DNA from: Acarospora socialis
Lineage: Eukaryota > Ascomycota > Lecanoromycetes > Acarosporales > Acarosporaceae
Direction: 5' to 3'
NCBI GenBank assembly: GCA_025617375.2
Contig: JAMYGW020000005.1
Span: forward strand, 806,001 to 870,000
DNA length: 64,000 bases
A program made the position numbers and the translations under genes. Under the pieces are notes generated by a model. That model did not search any database and was not told where the DNA came from. It saw nothing but the letters and a program-made list of their open reading frames with translations. This document shows positions 10,432 to 22,000 of this stretch, piece after piece. The number at the start of each line of letters is the position of its first letter. Position 1 is the first letter of the stretch.

Positions 10432-12535
10432 CTACGAAGGACCTCCCAACTTTATCGTTCCTTCTTCTTCGCCCTCCAAAATGATTTCATGTCCACTTCC
10501 CTCATACACCCATCCGCTCGCGACCCAACCACATATAGCAATAGCAGCAAGACCCCACCACACGCCTCCGACGACGCCATGACTCAATCCCAGCCCATAC
10601 ACCCATCCTCCCAACACAGGTCCAACAGTCCTCGAAGCCGACGAGACAGACTGTCCGATCCCATGAATCGTTCCTAAAACGGAAGGATGCGGCGAGCAAT
10701 TGTTGATGAGAATAATCGCGGCCGGCAACGCAAAGGTGCGCGCGACTACCTGGATTAGCAGAACACCGGCAAGAGCGACCCACACCAGAACACCACTCGC
10801 TTGCGTTGGCGGAGGGACCGAGGACGGAACGACGGAGAGGTATGGCGCGAGTGTGTACGCGATTGGGAAGCACAGGAGCGATAAGCGGTAGCTGGGTAAG
10901 GTGCCGAGTTTCTGATTTACGGTCGGATATACAAGTAACTGGAGGGTGATGCCTATAGCTCCCAATACCGCCATGGCCATGCCCACGCTCCGTGGCGGCA
11001 TGCCGAGACCGCCTGTGAAGATGAAGGGAAGTCGGCGTTGATGGTCCGGTGGCGATGGATGCTTTGGATCGAACCGTGGGGTTGAGAGGAAGATGAACCA
11101 TAGATTGCTGAAGGTACCTACATGGAAGGCGAGAATGGCGTGAGTAAATAGCGTGAAGAGGACGTTGCGTGTCCAGATGCGACGGATGGGCAGTTTACAC
11201 CGGGGCTTGCTGGGTTCGACTGGTCTTGAGGCTGAGGGCTGAACATCCTCGAGGTCATATGAGTCTGTCGCACAGATGTTGGACTGACCAGAGTCAAATG
11301 TATAATCGCTGCTAACAGCCATGTAGTCGACAGCGCGAGAGCGGTAAAGTCGCCGCAACAAATTTGCTAGGTGTTTGCCGATCGCGCGTCCAACGTCAGG
11401 CCTGTCCCTGAGGTTCTCCGAGGTCTTTTTCGTGTTAGCCTTTGACACTTCAGGTGAACAAAGAAGGCCACTTGCCTCTTCAAGCCCTAGGACCACCCCA
11501 ACAGCCGCGGTAAATAGAAAGAAGGCGCTCAATAGGTTGGGCAATGCATATGGCCAATGCTTCATCCACCAGACGCCGTTCTTCCCTCCAAAGATGGAGC
11601 CATCACCGAACAGTCCTGGGTAACTCCCAACAGGGTCAGCAAGAATGCCGCCGAAGACAGGTCCGATAATGACGCCAATGTTGAAGCACATGGGCATGAG
11701 TAGAAATGCTCGCGATCGGAACCTACTCTAGTCAGAGATGTTCACACCAGAGGCGCTGGAGCGCCTACTTCTTCTCCTGGACTATCTCCGCAATCATTGT
11801 CCTCATGACTCCGACATTCCCATTCAGCGCCCCTCCCAGAGTCCGGAAAATGGCCGCTTGTAGGAATGACCTCGAGAATCCGAAGCCCACGCAGGAGAAG
11901 CAGGTCCCGAGAAGGCCAATTAGCAGGACCATCTTCCTACCGCCCCAATCCGAATCGGCCACTCTGCCCCACAATATAGCCGTCACAAATTGTGCGGCGG
12001 TGAAACTCCCCTGGAGTTGTCCGGCTTGCGCCGCGATGGCCGAGTCGGCCAAAGAAGGGTCGAATGACTTCAGTTGGTAGAACATGTATGCTTGCAACGA
12101 TGTCTGTGTCAGAGGCTCCGAGAGCCTAGCCATCGTTAGAATGGTAAGCTGGCCCTTGCGTGGTAGATCTTTCCATGCAACCGGCTTCGGCTTCTTTGGG
12201 AGAGGTTCCTCTGCTGGAAGAGCTTCGCCGTCCTCGATGAACGATGACCGTCGCCCGATTGTGGACAGGTGAGGAAGCATGTCTGAAAGATGGCCTCCTT
12301 GTAGTCTCTCTTGGCCACCTTGACGGAGGCTCTCTCCTTCATGGTTCGAATCAATATCCCCTGCCTTATTATCCTCTACAAGCCGTGTTCCCCAACCTTG
12401 CGATGGGCCCGGCTGTGTTCTATACTGTAAACTGAAGCTCCCACTGTCGACGGCAGTATCTGATATCCTGGACTTGTCGTCTTCTGTGGTTGACGATAAG
12501 CTGCTTTGGAACACATTGTCGTTCGGATCCCGCAT
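10432..12535 (-). CDS. MFS transporter
   Basis: Exons are 12535-11769 and 11722-10432 (767+1291 nt, 685 aa). The frame is open further 5' but has no ATG there and soon meets a stop, so MRDPNDNVF is the start. Residues 1-125 are hydrophilic. Twelve membrane segments follow, beginning at LTILTMARLSEPLTQTSL, with the MFS loop 2-3 motif WGRVADSDWGGRKMVLL and the antiporter-like GGALNGNVGVMRTMIAEI. A hydrophilic central loop of about 100 residues divides the halves. The pattern fits the fungal MFS group related to yeast YCR023C and plant ZIFL carriers, which are vacuolar or plasma membrane exporters. Substrate unknown. It lies 188 bp upstream of the BRCT gene on the same strand, with no sign of joint function. 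Confidence 0.85.
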
Positions 12536-13303
12536 CAACGTCGCACAAACCTCGGATAGGATACCAAGCGATATGGAATCCACAATATATCTCAATCTAC
12601 TCTCCAATGGACGACGATATCAATCCACCAAGTAAAGCGTCGGGTGTATAAAAATAGGAGAGGATATATGGATAAGATATATGAATGGGGACGAGTTTAC
12701 TTGACGTTTAGAAAAGAGTTATAGTACAACTGTCTGTTCTCTTGCTCGTCTTCTCGTTACATTCACTACACTACACCGGCCTTCCGGGCCCTCCAGTCAT
12801 TCATCCGTGTATCAAGCTACTTCCAGGTCGTCTGAAGTTCATCAATACCCTTTCTTTTTCAATGCAGATGAGCGACGACGATATATGTAGAATAAGGGGA
12901 AAGAGTGATTTTAGGAGTTCTTGGGAGCAGGAAGCTGAGGAAGATTGATGAATCTGGTGCAGTGGAGGCTGTTCTGGCGTATCCGCCTTTATGCCGTTTG
13001 AATCAGCAACGAGTGATTCGTTAGGAATGCGGTCATATCAGTGGACTCCGACAAGAGCAAGGGATTGGGACTTGCAAGTTCGATTGGCAGCGCTCGACTT
13101 GTCATGAGGAGCCCCTAAGATGTGGGTTGCGCCTTGCAACAATCAGTCGCTGCGCCTCTTTGAGCTGAAATGAAGCACGTATCTTTATATTCAGACACAT
13201 TTTTCTCTATACTTTGCTCACTGTCATTCTCGGTGTTGTTTCTTGATCTGCTCCATATCGTGATGATGCTTACAGTACCTTGACACGCATATCCGCACAA
13301 CAA
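12536..13303. other. divergent intergenic region
   Basis: Probable promoter region of the MFS gene (-) and the membrane protein (+). AT-rich tracts such as tataaaaatag occur near 12650. No gene is seen. Confidence 0.55.
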
Positions 13304-14671
13304 ATGGAAGCCTGCCAACAAGAAGCTCCAGAGTCACCCCCACAACAAACGCAACACAACGAAACCGAACTAATACCGCTCTCCCACATCCTTACCCCGT
13401 TCATCACCTTTGCGATATTGACCTTGACCTGTTCCTTTGCTTTATTGGCCCCTGGGTTTGCTGGGTCGTCATGCACTACGACTGAGCAGCTGAGACAGAG
13501 CATGTCTTCTTACGACCCATGGCCGCTATCGGAACTTCTCACCATCAACCTTGGGTTTGGGACCATGGCCTTCTCAACCGCTAAATTGGTCGACGTGTTC
13601 TGGGATGTTGTCGTCGGTCGTGGTGGGCAAGTGCTGCTCACATATGTCGCATATAGTATCTTTACAAAATCTCTTGCCCGCGCTATGGAACGTTCTCAGG
13701 TGTCCTATCACACCTTCGCTGCCTTTGCATTCGAGCCCGGAACGGCGGCTGGCGTATTTATGCTTGCTAAGAACTTTGCATCGAATCGAAGCCTTCGCAA
13801 CAGGATGATTATATCTTGGGTTCTCATAGCGACGCTGTACATAATCGCATTTCCGACGCTATTGAGTGCGATGACCGGATATACAAGCGTTATGGGAGCA
13901 TATATTGAAGACAAGAGTCACAATTTGGTGCCTTGGGAGTCATACAGCCGACTCGCCTTCATCATTGAAGATGCTGATCGGATACCTCATTTCCAACGCC
14001 GGACTCCGGTTCCGCCGGGCAGTTCCGACTTGCTTCACGCAACAATCAACTGTGCGTTTTCAGAGAGAGCCGAGTTGGTCACTTTGCCCACTGTTTATCT
14101 GACCTGAATTATAGACATACGCGCTTACAACGTCAGCTATAATCCCACGTTCAGCAGCATATTCAACATCAGCAATAACACCTATCACTTGGGTCCTCCA
14201 CTCCTGAATATAACTGACGGAGCGAGGAGCGAGTTTTATATCTACCAAAACGACACCTCTTTCGTATATGACTCTGTTTGGATTAAAAGCCACATATCGT
14301 GCCAACCCATGGGCTCAACCTACCAATGGGGCTTTTCATTCATACTCACCTTCATTGTCTGCGTACTAACCACTGTATGGAGCATCGGCATGCACGCTAT
14401 GTGGATGGACGCCCACGAGAACAGCCGCATCGATCGCAGTGGTCGAAAGTTGGGAGGTATGTTCTGGTCGGTCATAAACCTCGCCACCGCGATACGAGAC
14501 GATCTGGGCGAGGAGGTGAATCAATACTCCAACAGCGAGCTCGAAACACGGCTCAAACGAAGCAAAGGCGGAGTGAACGTTCCTTCGGATGAGCTCCCTC
14601 TCTCGAGAATGGAGGAGAGGCGGAAACGGTGGAAGATAGGGAAGGGAGACGGAACTACTCTGAAAAATTGA
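13304..14671 (+). CDS. four-helix membrane protein of a fungal family of unknown function
   Basis: Exons are 13304-14051 and 14115-14671 (748+557 nt, 434 aa), starting at MEACQQEAPESPP. The hydrophobic segments are ILTPFITFAILTLTCSFALL (about 28-48), a weaker one with LGFGTMAFSTAKLVDVFWDV (about 82-120), ISWVLIATLYIIAFPTLLSA (about 170-195), and FSFILTFIVCVLTTVWSIGM (about 345-370). Between the last two is a loop of about 140 residues with several N-glycosylation sequons (NVS, NIS, NNT, NDT), so it probably faces the lumen or outside. The block LVDVFWDVVVGRGGQ is a signature I have seen in many uncharacterised filamentous-fungal membrane proteins. The cytosolic tail is charged (RMEERRKRWK). 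Function unknown. Confidence 0.75.
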
Positions 14672-15576
14672 TGGCTGATTAGCGCACGAGGTCTGCTTGA
14701 CTATGCGCTGAAAAGGACATTGACCGGTGTACATGTTTGTCTCTTTATGGGGAGATCTTACTGTGAAGTTTCGCCGCGAGTTCAAAGAGGAACTGGGGAT
14801 TCTATCCGAACCGGATTCTCCTGTAAGCTTGGCTTCAGCCAACATGACAATCATACCGCAGTGGCGTCCATCCACCGCACCGTCAACGCCTCACTTCCTC
14901 GACGAAATCATATAGCCTCCGCCACGCTCTCAATTCGCCAATGCCCGTTCAATCCATTCCAGAACCGCGCAGCTACACCTTACGGACTCAAACCCCCCCT
15001 TTTCGCGCACGTTGCTCAGAACCGCGCCCCGTTGCCCAAAGACAGAGAAGCGCAACATGAATAGTATCAAGATGCGCCACCGCGATACTGTATCTCATAC
15101 CAGGAACCAAGACTCTCCACCAACCGCCGTCCTACCAGAGCACCCCACCTCCACAAGCGACAGATGTAATTCAACTATTCGCTGGGCTCTTCCTCGGCGC
15201 CCTCTTCTGTGCAAATGAAGCTCTCCTACATCTTCCCGACACGGCCATCTGTCTCTCGCGTTTCCCGCCGGTTCTCTCTTCCGGAACCGGGAACGAAGTA
15301 GCCCAGTAATGAGATCCCAGCGTTACACTCAATACACGCACAACGCTTCTCCGTCTCAATCCTTTATTATCCTCTGCTGATCAGATCCAGACATGGGCAG
15401 GTGCGGCACTCCGACCTTTGCGAGGAGACTTCGGTCCGTGTCGTGGGTTGAAATCATCCTTCTTGTATTCTCCTGGGTAAACAACACCTGTCTCCTCAAT
15501 GCTGTCATGCATCCCAGCACGCTCCCTACCTCCGTCCCTCCCTCCGCACTTCACACAGTCGTGCTCACGCTTGCAC

Positions 15577-15606
15577 CTACCTACCTACCTACCTACCAAC
15601 CTACCT
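15577..15606. repeat. (CTAC)n microsatellite
   Basis: About seven CTAC units, one altered to CAAC. Confidence 0.85.
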
Positions 15607-15850
15607 GACCACTACCACTACCCGTACCCACCGCAGCATCATTGTTCACGTTCACTTCATATCGTGTCCACGTTACAATATGGAATTGAGTGCAGCGACA
15701 TACACGAACGGCACAGTCCAACCCAACACACGTGCCGAGAAACTTGGAAAGTAGGCAAACCAGTCGACAAGAAAGAGAGAAGGGAAAGCAGTAGGGTTTT
15801 TCTTCTTCCTGCTACCTCGCACCACTGAAGGAGCTTAGTGGAAGAGTGGA

Positions 15851-15888
15851 AGGGAGGAGGAGGAGGAGGAGGAGGAGGAGAGGAGAGG
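15851..15888. repeat. (GGA)n microsatellite
   Basis: Run of about ten GGA/GGAG units in the gap between convergent genes. Confidence 0.85.
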
Positions 15889-16116
15889 TGGGTTGGTCTG
15901 TAAGGTTCGGTAGCGTAAAGAATACAGCCATGTAGCTACAAGACTTGATGACGGTTGTTGTAGGGCTTTGGAAGGACGGTAATCTGAGTATGGAAATGGA
16001 GCGTCTACCAAGGCAACTCAGTTGCGTTACAACCTAGACTAGGTATAGACACGTCTGCACAGCAATCCTTCTTCCCCCTCTCCAACCCCATTCCCCAAGC
16101 CCGTCCCCTCACCCAT

Positions 16117-16761
16117 TCACTGCGTCGCGAACCACCAGCTAGCGACCGCATTCTCCCCGTCGGGTACATCCGCACGCAGCTCGAGCGCATACTGCCTATA
16201 GGGTTTGGGCGTGAAGGGCTCGAGGTGGCGGCGATACATCGGGGCCGAATTCATCAAGTGGTCGCCGTTCCCGCCTAGTTCCCAGAGTAACATAGAGGCT
16301 AGAAGCGGGAGAGAATCGCAGTCAGCGTGGTGGAAGGAAGGGGGCTAGGAAAACGATTGCCGTTTCCTTTCGAAGCCCGGGAGTGCCGGGGAAGAGGCAC
16401 AAAAACACTGACCTCCAACCACAACCCGGTCGTCGACCCAGAACGCGTTATATTTGTTGTTGGGGTTGAGCGTGAAGGGGCGGCTGCGTTGGGTGCCGCG
16501 CAGGATGCCGCACGGGTTGTATTGGCTTGGGTCGGCGCGGGGCGAGAGCGGGGAGTGTGGGAACATGGCGGTTTCGGTGTCTCTTCGGCTGGTGAGGGCT
16601 GCGGGTGGTTGCGGTCCGCGCGCTGTCGTCCCTTGAGCGCCGATCTTGCGGCACGTCGGACCCAGGCCGACCACGCGACCTAGTGTTGGGGGGAGTGCGG
16701 CGCCGGAGGCGAGGGCGGTAAGGGTGAGGAGTAGAGTGATTGTGAGCGTTGCGGAGCGCAT
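16117..16761 (-). CDS. small secreted protein, unknown family
   Basis: Exons are 16761-16413 and 16298-16117 (349+182 nt, 176 aa). Splicing changes VVVGG into VVVGASMLLWELGGNG and carries the frame to TGA at 16119-16117. The N-terminus MRSATLTITLLLTLTALASG is a classic signal peptide with cleavage near residue 20. The mature chain is about 155 residues with two clear cysteines (TCRKIG, NPCGIL), no membrane helix and no domain I recognise. The C-terminal half has aromatic-rich blocks (NAFWVDDRVVV, ENAVASWWFATQ) that look folded. Secretion is well supported. An effector-like or wall role is only a possibility. Confidence 0.7.
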
Positions 16762-17433
16762 GGTGGATGGCGTCTTGACGGTGGGTCAGAGCTCCTGGGG
16801 AGCTGGGGACGGATGTGCCTGGGGGATTAGAGTATAGAGGTAAAGCAATGATTACGGAGGATTCATAGAATTGAAAAGGTCTCTAAAGAGTAGAGGCAGA
16901 AGCAGACGTGATAGTCATGGCAAAGACGAAGGAAAGCCACGATGTAGATAAAAAGATGAGAAACTGGTGGTCACAGCTATCCCGCCAGGGCTGTGCTTGT
17001 CAAGGTTTGGTTTCGAGAGTGCCCGTCGGAAATCTCTCTGACAAGGGTAACGAGAGGAGATAATTCTGTCCCGCTGTTCTGAAACGCCAAGGCATGATGC
17101 TGTATCAGCGCATCCAGTTCCTCCGAGATACACACTCGTGATAGACGGTGACCTCGAATGACCGACAGTAGCTCTTAGAAGTGTTCACGCCTTCTGAGAA
17201 AGCTGGCGCTTCAACACCATTCTCAAGTCAAGCAGAGGAAGTCGAATATGCCTTTTGATGAACATTCTTTGCTCTTGACACGTAGCAGAATCAGGTTAAA
17301 TCGTCTTGGAGCGAATGTAGTTGGAGTATGGAAGTCGACATGCCATTTCTGCGCCATGCCTTGGTAGTGAGAGGGAGTTGGTCGAATATTGCTGGCTGCT
17401 GCCGGTGTTGTATGATTGGTGTCATTAATATTA
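16762..17433. other. intergenic between secreted-protein gene and MITE
   Basis: Upstream region of the secreted-protein gene, then AT-richer sequence running into the TA target of the MITE. Nothing else is recognised. Confidence 0.5.
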
Positions 17434-17556
17434 ATGTTTTCTACAATTAAGCAAAAATGATGAGTGAGCGAAAAGCTAGCCGACCATAACTATAATCATA
17501 GGCCCCTACTTAGTTTCAGGCTTTCAGGCCTAAACCCACACCTAAACTTGCATCTA

Positions 17557-17798
17557 TAGTTCTAGGTCGTAAATGAATGCCCAATATATGGAGCACTCCA
17601 ACACAGCACGAGACAGAAAGGTTCTGAGACATAAATTCTTTGGGAAGCTTTCTGTGTTACATGGAGGTCTCCATATCACATTATATGCTATGAAATATGA
17701 ATAATTATGGACATTCTTTTATGAATCTGAGAAGCACTTCATACATCCATTAGATTTTGGTGATGAGCCACACGGCATTCATTTACGACCTGAAACCA
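17557..17798. mobile_element. nested MITE family B (242 bp)
   Basis: Inverted ends share AGGTCGTAAATGAATGCC (left 17564-17582 region, right about 17774-17791), extending to about 25 bp with mismatches. TA flanks lie at 17555-17556 and 17799-17800. The uninterrupted version is visible in family A copy 2, where ATCTAAATTC stands in place of ATCTA[insert]AACTC. This confirms a TA duplication. Non-coding. Confidence 0.88.
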
Positions 17799-18057
17799 TA
17801 AACTCACACCTAAATTCACACCTAAATTCACATCTAAAGCAAAACTCAACCCAAGAAGACTTGAATTAGTTCACTGATATGTTGAATGATGAGAATAACA
17901 ACTTACTCTAAATTCTAAGAAATCTGAGTAGAAATGTGTCATAGTGAGATCTATGTAGGTGCACATGCAGTTTAGATGTGAATTTAGATGTGAGTTTAGA
18001 TATGAATTTAGGTGTGGTTTTAGACCTGAAAGCCTGAAACTAAGTAAGTTAGGGGCT

Positions 18058-18305
18058 GAGACTTCATGTGAGAAGTCATTGTCACACTGAATATTAGAGA
18101 TTCAAGACAAGTCCACATAAATCAATTGATATAGACACAGATACAATGAGAAAATCAATCAGTATATAAATTTCATGTAGAAATCTGTGAATCATATATG
18201 CTCCTCAGATTACTGCAGTCTAACTACTAGATTTTGTATAATAGGGCTACAATAATTTGTACAGATTTGTGTTTGATGTGGTGACGACTTCTTGCATGAA
18301 GCCTC
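18058..18305. mobile_element. nested MITE family C (about 248 bp)
   Basis: Ends GAGACTTCATGTGAGAAGTC (left) and the inverted GAGGCTTCATGCAAGAAGTC (right) form about 28-bp imperfect TIRs. Copy 2 of family A lacks this block: GTTAGGGCCTATG there is split here after the G run. The target duplication seems to be within the G run (GG or GGG) and the boundaries are uncertain by a few bases. Non-coding. Confidence 0.75.
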
Positions 18306-18374
18306 GGGCCTATGATTATAGTTGTTGACTAGCTTTTCGCTCACTCATCATTTTCACTTAATCCTAGAAAACGT

Positions 18375-19068
18375 TACTCCGTAGATGTGTCCAAAACACC
18401 AAGTCCAACTTCAGCCACCCGGCTGTGGAGATTTTGATTGAGTTTGCAGTGCCAGTGTTCTATAATCCCCAGTTTCTTTATAGGATCTTTCCGCCTTCTG
18501 TAGCAATTCACGAACGGAACCCCTATAAGGGTATCACAATGAGCCTCAGGCATGACGTAGTCTTATAAATCGAGCACAACTGTTGATTCATCCACAACTT
18601 CTGGGGAGGTCTTATGAGACTGAGAAGCTGTTGTGATTGGCAAAGCTTTACTCTCTCGTGGAATGGAATGGTTGGATTGGTCTGAAGTTCTATCACAATA
18701 CCGTGCGACGAATTCTTGTCCGAGCACAGATAGATCTACCAGCTAAGGATTCGTAAAAGTAGTAAAGGAACCACAACGCTTTCATATGATGACGTCCAGT
18801 CTGACCTGCAGCTGGAGGCTTAAAAGCGTTGAATTAGAGAAGAGCTAGATTCTGCTGCTGTGCTCATTGGTGCGTTTCACCATTCGCACCGAGATAGCCA
18901 CATGATGCTAGCCAATTTCTGTGTTCCGTTCCGGCCCGTAATATCTCGTAGGGCCCGTTGTGACAGAAGCCGGGTTTCGATGAGCTACTCTGCCAGATCT
19001 GGAACTACACCAACCGGCCTAGGATCTAGTGTTGGATGGTTTTTGGGCGAAGCAAATGATACGGGATT
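18375..19068. other. intergenic between MITE and fusion gene
   Basis: 3' flank of the GHKL/methyltransferase-like gene and MITE flank. No feature is supported. Confidence 0.5.
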
Positions 19069-22000
19069 TTATCGTGTTCGCTCTGAACGGAAGGGTATGG
19101 AAGGGGACCTATTAGCTTCAACTCGAGGCCTTTTCGAATGCGGAATACTTTCAGGAGCTCGAGGAGTGCCTCCAACTTCGACTTCTGACCGCTTGGCCCT
19201 CCGCACATTGGCCTCTGTAGCATTCGAGTCGTTATCTCCGCATACCAGCCGGTAATCGTATATCGTCCGTAAGATGGTTTGGCCAATCATCATCGCTATT
19301 GGGGGAGGAAAAGCCGCCAACACTTGCGAGTAAGCATCTAAACCGTAGAAAGACACAGTCATCCGGAAAGCCTTGCAGTCGTGCTATCTCACGGACCGTT
19401 AAGACGTCATCGCGAGCTTAGTCAAATCAGCTGACCACGATTAAAGACTTTTTGGGAGGAAGACTCACCAGGATGCGTTAAGCAGGCCGAGAATCTAGGG
19501 TCCAAGGAAACCGCAGTGGAATCCATGACAATGGGTTCAGATTCGTGTGGTGGTGGGGCTAATCCAGTCTCGTGATTGTATATGTCTGCCCGTACGCAAG
19601 CGGTTCTCGACTGAATTGAAAATGGCCGTGCTGGCAGCGATGGTGTGTATTTACACACAAATGCAGTCCCCCCACTCTCGAGTTTGCGTGAGTTGTGGTA
19701 CGAGATATCTTCGAGGGCATCTTTTACAGTTATCTTTTCACCATTATTGAGTGAAAGGTCCCCTGTCAAGCTTCTGAAGGCCCAGTTTGGTTCAGCACAA
19801 ACGGGTGATGCCAATAAGATGAGTACTGTGCGATCTTGAGGTAGACCGCACTCTTGGACGGACACCCTTCTCACATGCAAACAATACCGATGCTGTATAA
19901 GAGTGAAAACGGTGAGGATGAAGGCACCCAAAGTCTGCTCGTGGAGGACTTCACATGGCATAGTCAACACCAGAAAGTCAGGAGTGAGCGCTGACGAGCG
20001 GACTGCAGCTTTGAGAATTTCCAGTGGCCTTAAGAACTTGGCAAGTAGACGACCCTCGTCGTTGTCTGGATCAGCTATGTTGAATTTTTCGTTGGCTCCG
20101 GAGACAGTCACTATCCTGGCAATATCAGACGCGGGTAGGCTGGGTTGATCTAGCCGCTGCGAGGTGAAGTCGTTAAGGATGGTTTGTGGCGAGCCATCGT
20201 ATACAAAAGCGGAGTGGTGTCGCACCTAAGGTTATATAAGAACCTATGCCAAGTAACTTTGATGCTATACAAGCAGAAACTAACCTTCCACGTCATGTGG
20301 TGAGCATCATCGAAACCCAATCCCGCGTAGATGTCAAACCAAGCTTGCGACAACCCCTCCGCAGTACCGAGAACGTTTGGTGTCAGGTCGAAAACGGCAG
20401 GTTTACAAGGATGTCTATAGCGGGGTTTCTTCCAATGATCGCGGCGAAAAGGAAGTAGATGGGAGTTTAAAGGTGTAATGTCGAAAGAATCGCTACCACG
20501 AAAGTTCCGTATAGCAAAGCGGCAGAAATATGCTGGGTGAGGGCCTACCACAAATTAGCTTGACATGACCACGAATGCTGCATGCACGGTTGAAGATGGC
20601 CTTCTGGGAAGGATAGATGTATAGTGAACTGACCTTCTGGGACTTTGGTAACATGCATCACCGGGTCTTCTCTCCCATCCAAGTCTATATCCAGCCCCTG
20701 GACTGCCTCAATATCGTCAACGGACAAGTATTCTGCATCTTGCTTCTGACCCATAGACTCGAAATTCTCGAAATGTAGGACCAATTCGCTCTCCGAGGCT
20801 TCCTCGTCACTTGCCGTTTGGCATTTCTGATGGAGAGGACTTGTGAGGAGAGGCGAGTACCGTGAAACAGTGAGGCCATAGCCAAGTCCAATTTCATCCT
20901 GGGTAGGACAAACGATACTGTGGACCTTCAAGATGAATGTGGACGAGTCACCCCATAGGTTGGCGGATCCCAGGGTCACTTGTACATAATCACCTTCCTC
21001 GAAGACATAATCAAGACGTCTGTCTGTGTAGTGCTTTGCAGAGAGGGAAGGGATGACCTTGCAATGTCAAGGGTTAGTGATTAGATTCAATCACTATGTA
21101 CAACACTTGGGACGGATGTCAACTCACCTTTCTAGGTAGACCCTTCGGGGTGAACAGTGCGAAGCAGTCATTCATCCTAGACTCTTCCCAGGTTTTCCAG
21201 GATCTCGCCTCCTGCTGTTGTTGGACCTTTCTCTGCTGCCCGATCCCGTTGTTCCTTCGGTCGGGTTCTGGATGGATCCCCGATAAGTGTGTATTCTCGC
21301 TCATACCACGGCTAGTGTCATCGTTAAATGTTCGGCGCGCGGCCGAGTTTGGTCTCGGCCGGGCTCCAACGGCCAAGTTCTGCACAGAAGCTTCAACATT
21401 GCTGTTATATTGATTTCTAGTACCAATACTCAGGCGCGGGGGGGACAATGGTGTGGGTGCACGATATAGGCTATCATGATCGCTGTCATCGGAATCATAT
21501 GTTGTTGTAGAGGCAAGTTTGTTCTCCTGAGTAAGCATAGTATCACCGGAGATGCTAGATGGTAATGTAAGGTCAGGTGTAACATCCATACTTCTTGGTC
21601 TCGCCGCCGCTGGAGGAAATCCGAATATCGAACTTTTGCCGAGCCGTGCTGTCATGGGAAAGTATTCTTGTTGTGGATCCAATCCATGGAAGGTTGTCAT
21701 CCCATCCTTGAGTGCTGCGCTTCGCTGAAGGCAGCCGCAGTGTGCGGTGGTTGCCCCTCCTAAGTTCGGTCCCCCGTTACTCTGCGGTATTTGTGGTTCT
21801 GAAGGAAAAGTACTTGGTCAGTATCCCTCATACGATGGAAAGTCAATCTTGAGATTTTGCACTGCCCTGGCATGCGAGAGAACCGACTTACCTTCCTGAT
21901 GTATCATATCACGTCTGCGGCCAGAGCAGGTGGTCTCGCGATGCAAAGTGACGTGGACCTTTGCATCCGGAAAATATCTTGAGAGCAGCGCACTTTCACC

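Larger units (their letters stand above)
14672..16116. other. intergenic between convergent genes
   Basis: Two microsatellites (CTAC at 15577-15606, GGA at 15851-15888). Short ORFs such as 14727-14915 show no domain or splice continuity. Confidence 0.55.
17434..18374. mobile_element. MITE family A, copy 1, carrying two nested elements
   Basis: The element is flanked by TA on both sides (17432-17433 and 18375-18376). Terminal inverted repeats of about 75 bp begin ATGTTTTCTA at the left and end TAGAAAACGT at the right, and both contain the block GATGAGTGAGCGAAAAGCTA. A second copy (47988-48426, 439 bp) aligns over its whole length. Copy 1 is 941 bp because two other inverted-repeat elements sit in it (17557-17798 and 18058-18305). 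There is no coding capacity. The TA target and terminal form suggest mobilisation by a Tc1/mariner-like transposase located elsewhere. The TIRs are more diverged than in copy 2, so this copy looks older. Confidence 0.9.

Noticed and set aside
9423-10484. 353-codon plus-strand ORF
   Set aside because: Antisense of the BRCT gene's GC-rich disordered region. The minus-strand frame contains the conserved BRCT domain.
14727-14915. 62-codon ORF downstream of the membrane protein
   Set aside because: No splice signals link it to a neighbour and no domain is seen.
17434-18374. Possible retroelement or LTR
   Set aside because: The ends are inverted, not direct, the target is TA, and no reverse transcriptase or gag sequence is present.
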